Shown here piece by piece: positions 61,571 through 64,000 of a DNA stretch of 64,000 nt. Each line of letters starts with the position of its first letter. The stretch's first letter is position 1. The notes under the pieces are model-generated. The model saw only the letters and a program-made list of their open reading frames with translations, had not been told where the DNA came from and searched no databases. This stretch comes from Drosophila persimilis (Eukaryota; Arthropoda; Insecta; Diptera; Drosophilidae), in contig NW_020825317.1 of the NCBI RefSeq assembly GCF_003286085.1, positions 1,674,001 through 1,738,000 of the forward strand, in the 5' to 3' direction. The translations under genes and the position numbers were made by a program.

Positions 61571-63547
61571 ATGCAACGCGGGTATATATGCGGGTGGAAG
61601 ACGGAACAGCGAGCACTTGAAGGTAATTATCACCAAGGAGAAACCGCAAAAAAAAAAAAAAAGGAAAAAAAAATGGAGACGAAACGGCTCACCCACGAGG
61701 ATAGGAAGAAGAAGATGGAGGATCTGAGGGCGTTCTTGGAGGAGCAGCAGGCGATAGTGGGGGAGGGGGGCTACCGCGCCAAGGCTTCTCGTCAGCGACG
61801 GGCGTCCGTGCTCTCGCGTGGCGACGAGGAGGATTGGTGCGATGGCTCCCAGTTCCTCCAGCTGTTGGCCTCGCCGTTAGTATCGCCGGCGCCGTCGGGC
61901 CACGACTCCGTGTCACCGACGGTATCCTCGGACGAGGGGGCCGGGGAGAGCGACGACGACGTTATTTGCATCGACGGTCCACGCGCCCCAACCGCCCAAG
62001 AAAAGGCCAGAGTAAGAAGGCCGCTGACCCCGCGCGACCGGGGCGAGGCGTTAAAACGGAAGTTCCAGGAGGCGACGGCGGAGGAGAAGCGCCGGATCCG
62101 CCGGGTGCTGGAGGCGGCGCGAACGATCCGACGGCGGAGGGACGAGCGGCTGGAGGCGCGGCGGCGACAAGAGAGAAAGGCCACCAGGAAGGAGGAGCCC
62201 GGCCACGAGAGCGACGAGGCGCCGCCACCCCCGCCATTCCGAGTGGTGCGGCCGCCGATGCAGTCCCCGGCCAGGGGCGAGCGGGCCTCGAATCCCGAGG
62301 CCGAATGGCAGCGGCGACTGCAACAGGCCGAGGAGGAGGAAGACGAATTGTGGCAGCCTACGCCACCAGCCGAGGACGAAGAGGGCTCCGAGAGGCGGCC
62401 ACCGCAAGCCAAGGAGCAGCAGCAGCAGCAGCAGCAGCAGCACCAACATCAGCAGCCGCAGCAGCAGCAGCCGCAGCAGCAGCAGCAGCAGCAGCACCAA
62501 CATCAGCAGCCGCAGCAGCAGCAGCAGCCGCAGCAGCAGCAGCAGCAGCAGCAGCCGCACCAACATCAGCAGCGCCAGCAGCAGCAGCAGCAGCAAGAGA
62601 ACGGGCAGTGGCAGCAGCAGCCACAATGGAGGGGACCGGAGGCGGCCGTGATAGGGCCATACGTGTCCCAGGAGGTGAGGACCGCCGTGCGCCAGGGGAT
62701 GGTGTGGCACCATCAGACCCTGCACATCACGTGGGCCTCGGGGCCCGCCCCGTGCGAGACTCAGCCAGAGACCGGCGCCCGGGTGTGGGAGGAGAGCCCC
62801 CTCGGCAGCAACGACAGGGACCCGCGGAGGAGAAACCACAAATCGGATCCCGCGCCGACGACGGCAGAGGCGGCGACGGCAGAGGCGGCGACGGCGGAGG
62901 CGGCGACGGCAGAGGCGGCGACGGCAGAGGCGGCGACGGCGGAGGCGGCGACGGCAGAGGCGGCGACGGCAGAGGCGGCGACGGCGGAGGCGGCGACGGC
63001 GGAGACGGCAACGGCAGAGGCGGCGACGGCAGAGGCGGCGACGGCAGAGTCGGCAACGGCAGAGGCGGCGACGGCAGAGTCGGCAACGGCAGAGGCGGCG
63101 ACGGCAGAGTCGGCGACGGCGGAGGCGGCGACGGCGGAGATGGCGACGGCAGAGGCGGCGACGGCAGAGGCGGCGACGGCGGAGGCGGCGACGGCGGAGG
63201 CGACGGAACACGCGGAGGTCGAGGCGTGGGAACGCGGTCCGTGGGTGTGGCCCGCGCCGGAGAGGTCGGGGGCGGTCGAGCGCCCAACACTGAAGAGGCA
63301 GGCCTCCTGCCCGGAGCCCCAGGCAAGACCCAAGCGGCCGGCCCTGCAGCGGCAGAGCTCAGCACCGGCAGCCACGGGCCACTGGGAGGCGATCCCGCGG
63401 GAGGAGTGGCCGGCGGCAGTGAGCCGCGCACAGGCCCAGATACGCCTCGTGGGTAGACGTGTAAAAAAATTGGTAAGCGAGCGAGGTACGCGTTACCGCA
63501 TCGCCATGTCGGCCACGCGCACGGAGGTATTCAGAGAGCAAAAATAA
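61571..63547 (+). CDS. ORF3: charged, Gln-rich, repeat-containing accessory protein (up to 658 aa)
   Basis: The frame opens at 61571, but the Met at 61673 (residue 35) has a strong context (AAAATGG) and follows an A-run, so it is the likelier start. Reading from residue 35: a charged helical start (HEDRKKKMEDLRAFLEEQQ), then a Ser/acidic stretch with SDDDVICIDG at about residues 126-137 that fits a SUMO-interacting motif. A basic helix follows at about 155-205 (KRRIRRVLEAARTIRRRRDE), then Gln/His-rich tract (about 282-346), about two dozen ATAEA pentapeptide repeats (about 431-545) and a basic C-terminal domain (IRLVGRRVKKLVSERGTRYR). No signal peptide or membrane segment is present, so it is not an envelope protein. 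It stops 380 bases before the 3' LTR. I know of no family for it. Confidence 0.65.
   Translation: MQRGYICGWKTEQRALEGNYHQGETAKKKKKEKKMETKRLTHEDRKKKMEDLRAFLEEQQAIVGEGGYRAKASRQRRASVLSRGDEEDWCDGSQFLQLLASPLVSPAPSGHDSVSPTVSSDEGAGESDDDVICIDGPRAPTAQEKARVRRPLTPRDRGEALKRKFQEATAEEKRRIRRVLEAARTIRRRRDERLEARRRQERKATRKEEPGHESDEAPPPPPFRVVRPPMQSPARGERASNPEAEWQRRLQQAEEEEDELWQPTPPAEDEEGSERRPPQAKEQQQQQQQQHQHQQPQQQQPQQQQQQQHQHQQPQQQQQPQQQQQQQQPHQHQQRQQQQQQQENGQWQQQPQWRGPEAAVIGPYVSQEVRTAVRQGMVWHHQTLHITWASGPAPCETQPETGARVWEESPLGSNDRDPRRRNHKSDPAPTTAEAATAEAATAEAATAEAATAEAATAEAATAEAATAEAATAEAATAETATAEAATAEAATAESATAEAATAESATAEAATAESATAEAATAEMATAEAATAEAATAEAATAEATEHAEVEAWERGPWVWPAPERSGAVERPTLKRQASCPEPQARPKRPALQRQSSAPAATGHWEAIPREEWPAAVSRAQAQIRLVGRRVKKLVSERGTRYRIAMSATRTEVFREQK
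62416..62600 (+). repeat. CAG/CAC/CCG-rich trinucleotide tract (poly-Gln/His)
   Basis: It encodes long Gln runs broken by HQHQQP. Three near-identical blocks contain CACCAACATCAGCAG, so it grew both by slippage and by larger duplications. Confidence 0.9.
62860..63206 (+). repeat. 15-bp minisatellite (ATAEA pentapeptide repeats)
   Basis: Units of GCGACGGCAGAGGCG and close variants (GCGGAGGCG, GCAGAGTCG, GCGGAGATG) run for about 23 copies. Most changes between units are single bases and none breaks the ORF3 frame. Confidence 0.92.
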
Positions 63548-63912
63548 AGGAAGACGGAGAAGAGAAGAAAAAGGGGGGGGGGGGGGCAGCAGAAACACAA
63601 AAAAAAAAAGGGCAGAACACGCGGGAGAATATGAATAAAGAAAAAAAAACAAAGAAAAGAAGAAAACGGAATATCGACTAGGGGGGGAAGTATCGAGTGG
63701 ATCGCAGAAGCGCCCCTACACCTTATCGATAGGCGGGAGTCGGCGCCAGCCAGAAAAGTGCAAGGGCTGACAGCGCCCCCGAGCCAAGGCGCCAGAGGGC
63801 GCCAGAACGCCGGCGATCCCAGGTACAACAAAGGGCGCGCGCAACTTCGGGCCGTTTGAATGAGGAAAGCCCACCCCATCCCGAGATCGCGGAAAACGGA
63901 AGTATTCCGCTA
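63548..63912. other. 3' untranslated region of the gypsy-type element
   Basis: It contains homopolymer G and A runs (63570-63660). No gene. Confidence 0.6.
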
Positions 63913-63930
63913 CGGGAAGAAAGAGGGGGG
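63913..63930 (+). promoter_or_regulatory. Polypurine tract
   Basis: ACGGGAAGAAAGAGGGGGG lies directly before the 3' LTR, the priming site for plus-strand DNA synthesis. Confidence 0.85.
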
Positions 63931-64000
63931 TGTGAGGAACCATGGTTCCCACAGGCCGAGTGCGACCCAAGGCACAGTCGGATAAAAGCTGACGGCCGGC
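63931..64000 (+). repeat. 3' LTR (first 70 bases only)
   Basis: It starts TGTGAGGAACCATGG as at 54992. It is cut by the window end. Confidence 0.9.

Larger units (their letters stand above)
54992..64000 (+). mobile_element. Ty3/gypsy-type LTR retrotransposon with extra ORF3 (3' LTR cut by window end)
   Basis: 5' LTR 54992-55838, tRNA-Lys-type primer site, gag, pol in the -1 frame, a long third ORF, polypurine tract and 3' LTR from 63931. All 70 visible bases of the 3' LTR equal the 5' LTR start except one (CAGTCGGATAAAAG against CAGTCGCATAAAAG). Open frames and similar LTRs suggest a young insertion. The Lys primer and overall plan resemble the Osvaldo/Ulysses group of Drosophila, which is a judgement from memory. 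Confidence 0.9.

Noticed and set aside
62051-63211. Minus-strand frames over ORF3 (Arg/Leu-, Pro/Ser- and Ala/Ser-rich)
   Set aside because: All three minus-strand frames are open across the repeats, which is a composition effect, not evidence of a gene.
61834-63456. 540-aa frame overlapping ORF3 (Gly/Asp/Arg repeats)
   Set aside because: Shadow frame caused by the 15-bp repeats and GC-rich sequence; the 658-aa frame has better start context, protein-like flanks and extends beyond on both sides.
54992-64000. Endogenous retrovirus with envelope
   Set aside because: The third ORF has no signal peptide, membrane anchor or Cys pattern of an envelope; the element is treated as an LTR retrotransposon with an accessory ORF.
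1-64000. rRNA or tRNA genes
   Set aside because: Apart from the 14-base 28S target motif at two R1 junctions, no rRNA sequence or tRNA gene was recognised; the tRNA-like match at 55841 is a primer-binding site.

Overview
The window is a transposon graveyard from an insect genome, most likely Drosophila heterochromatin. The only sequences not derived from mobile elements that I recognise are a retrocopy of ribosomal protein S10 and an embedded clarin-family gene. DINE-1/Helentron-type repeats with the (GTCC/GTCT)n microsatellite, LOA/Bilbo, R1, hAT, Polinton, BEL/Pao and Ty3/gypsy elements together point to Drosophila. The form of the DINE-1 repeat and the LOA/Bilbo element suggest the obscura group, which is an inference. 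There are no bacterial features.

Layout. 1-1.4 kb: 3' part of a LOA/Bilbo-like LINE with RNase H. 1.4-4.4 kb: an unidentified element, a DINE-1 piece and three R1-clade LINE fragments joined head to tail. 4.5-12.04 kb: a decayed hAT transposon split by a 5.33 kb R1 on the minus strand with a 14-bp target-site duplication (TSD). 12.05-15.47 kb: a block repeated at 50.5-54.99 kb. About 15.6-27.4 kb: a decayed Polinton/Maverick with PolB, integrase, packaging ATPase, capsid proteins, protease and several small genes. It was broken by two DINE-1 insertions and by the S10 retrocopy. 27.4-29.6 kb: unassigned. 29.65-31.50 kb: an internally deleted LTR element, minus strand, with a 4-bp TSD. 31.5-33.7 kb: a BEL/Pao gag-protease remnant. 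33.7-39.4 kb: R1 copies head to tail, one carrying a 1.67 kb solo LTR. 39.7-50.1 kb: an R1 array of three units flanked by a perfect 14-bp TSD. Its second unit carries a 1.4 kb insertion with an intact clarin-like gene, and its third unit has an intact 1038-residue ORF2. 50.1-50.44 kb: unassigned sequence with a possible small intron. 50.44-55.0 kb: a foldback DINE-1 derivative and the second copy of the repeated block, with a CR1/Jockey-like insertion. 54.99-64.0 kb: a nearly complete, apparently young Ty3/gypsy-type element with gag, pol in the -1 frame, a large extra ORF3 and the start of the 3' LTR.

How the parts work. R1 elements make two proteins, a zinc-knuckle ORF1 and an endonuclease/RT ORF2, whose stop and start overlap as TAATG. 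Most R1 copies here are dead, but the family has one intact ORF1 (8348-9754) and one intact ORF2 (46502-49618). The gypsy-type element has a tRNA-Lys-type primer site, an in-frame GGGAAAC slip site between gag and pol, a TATA box and a consensus splice donor in its LTR, and a polypurine tract. Its third ORF is a charged, Gln-rich, repeat-containing protein with no envelope character. The Polinton is a pseudogenised virus-like element. No tRNA, rRNA or CRISPR feature was seen.
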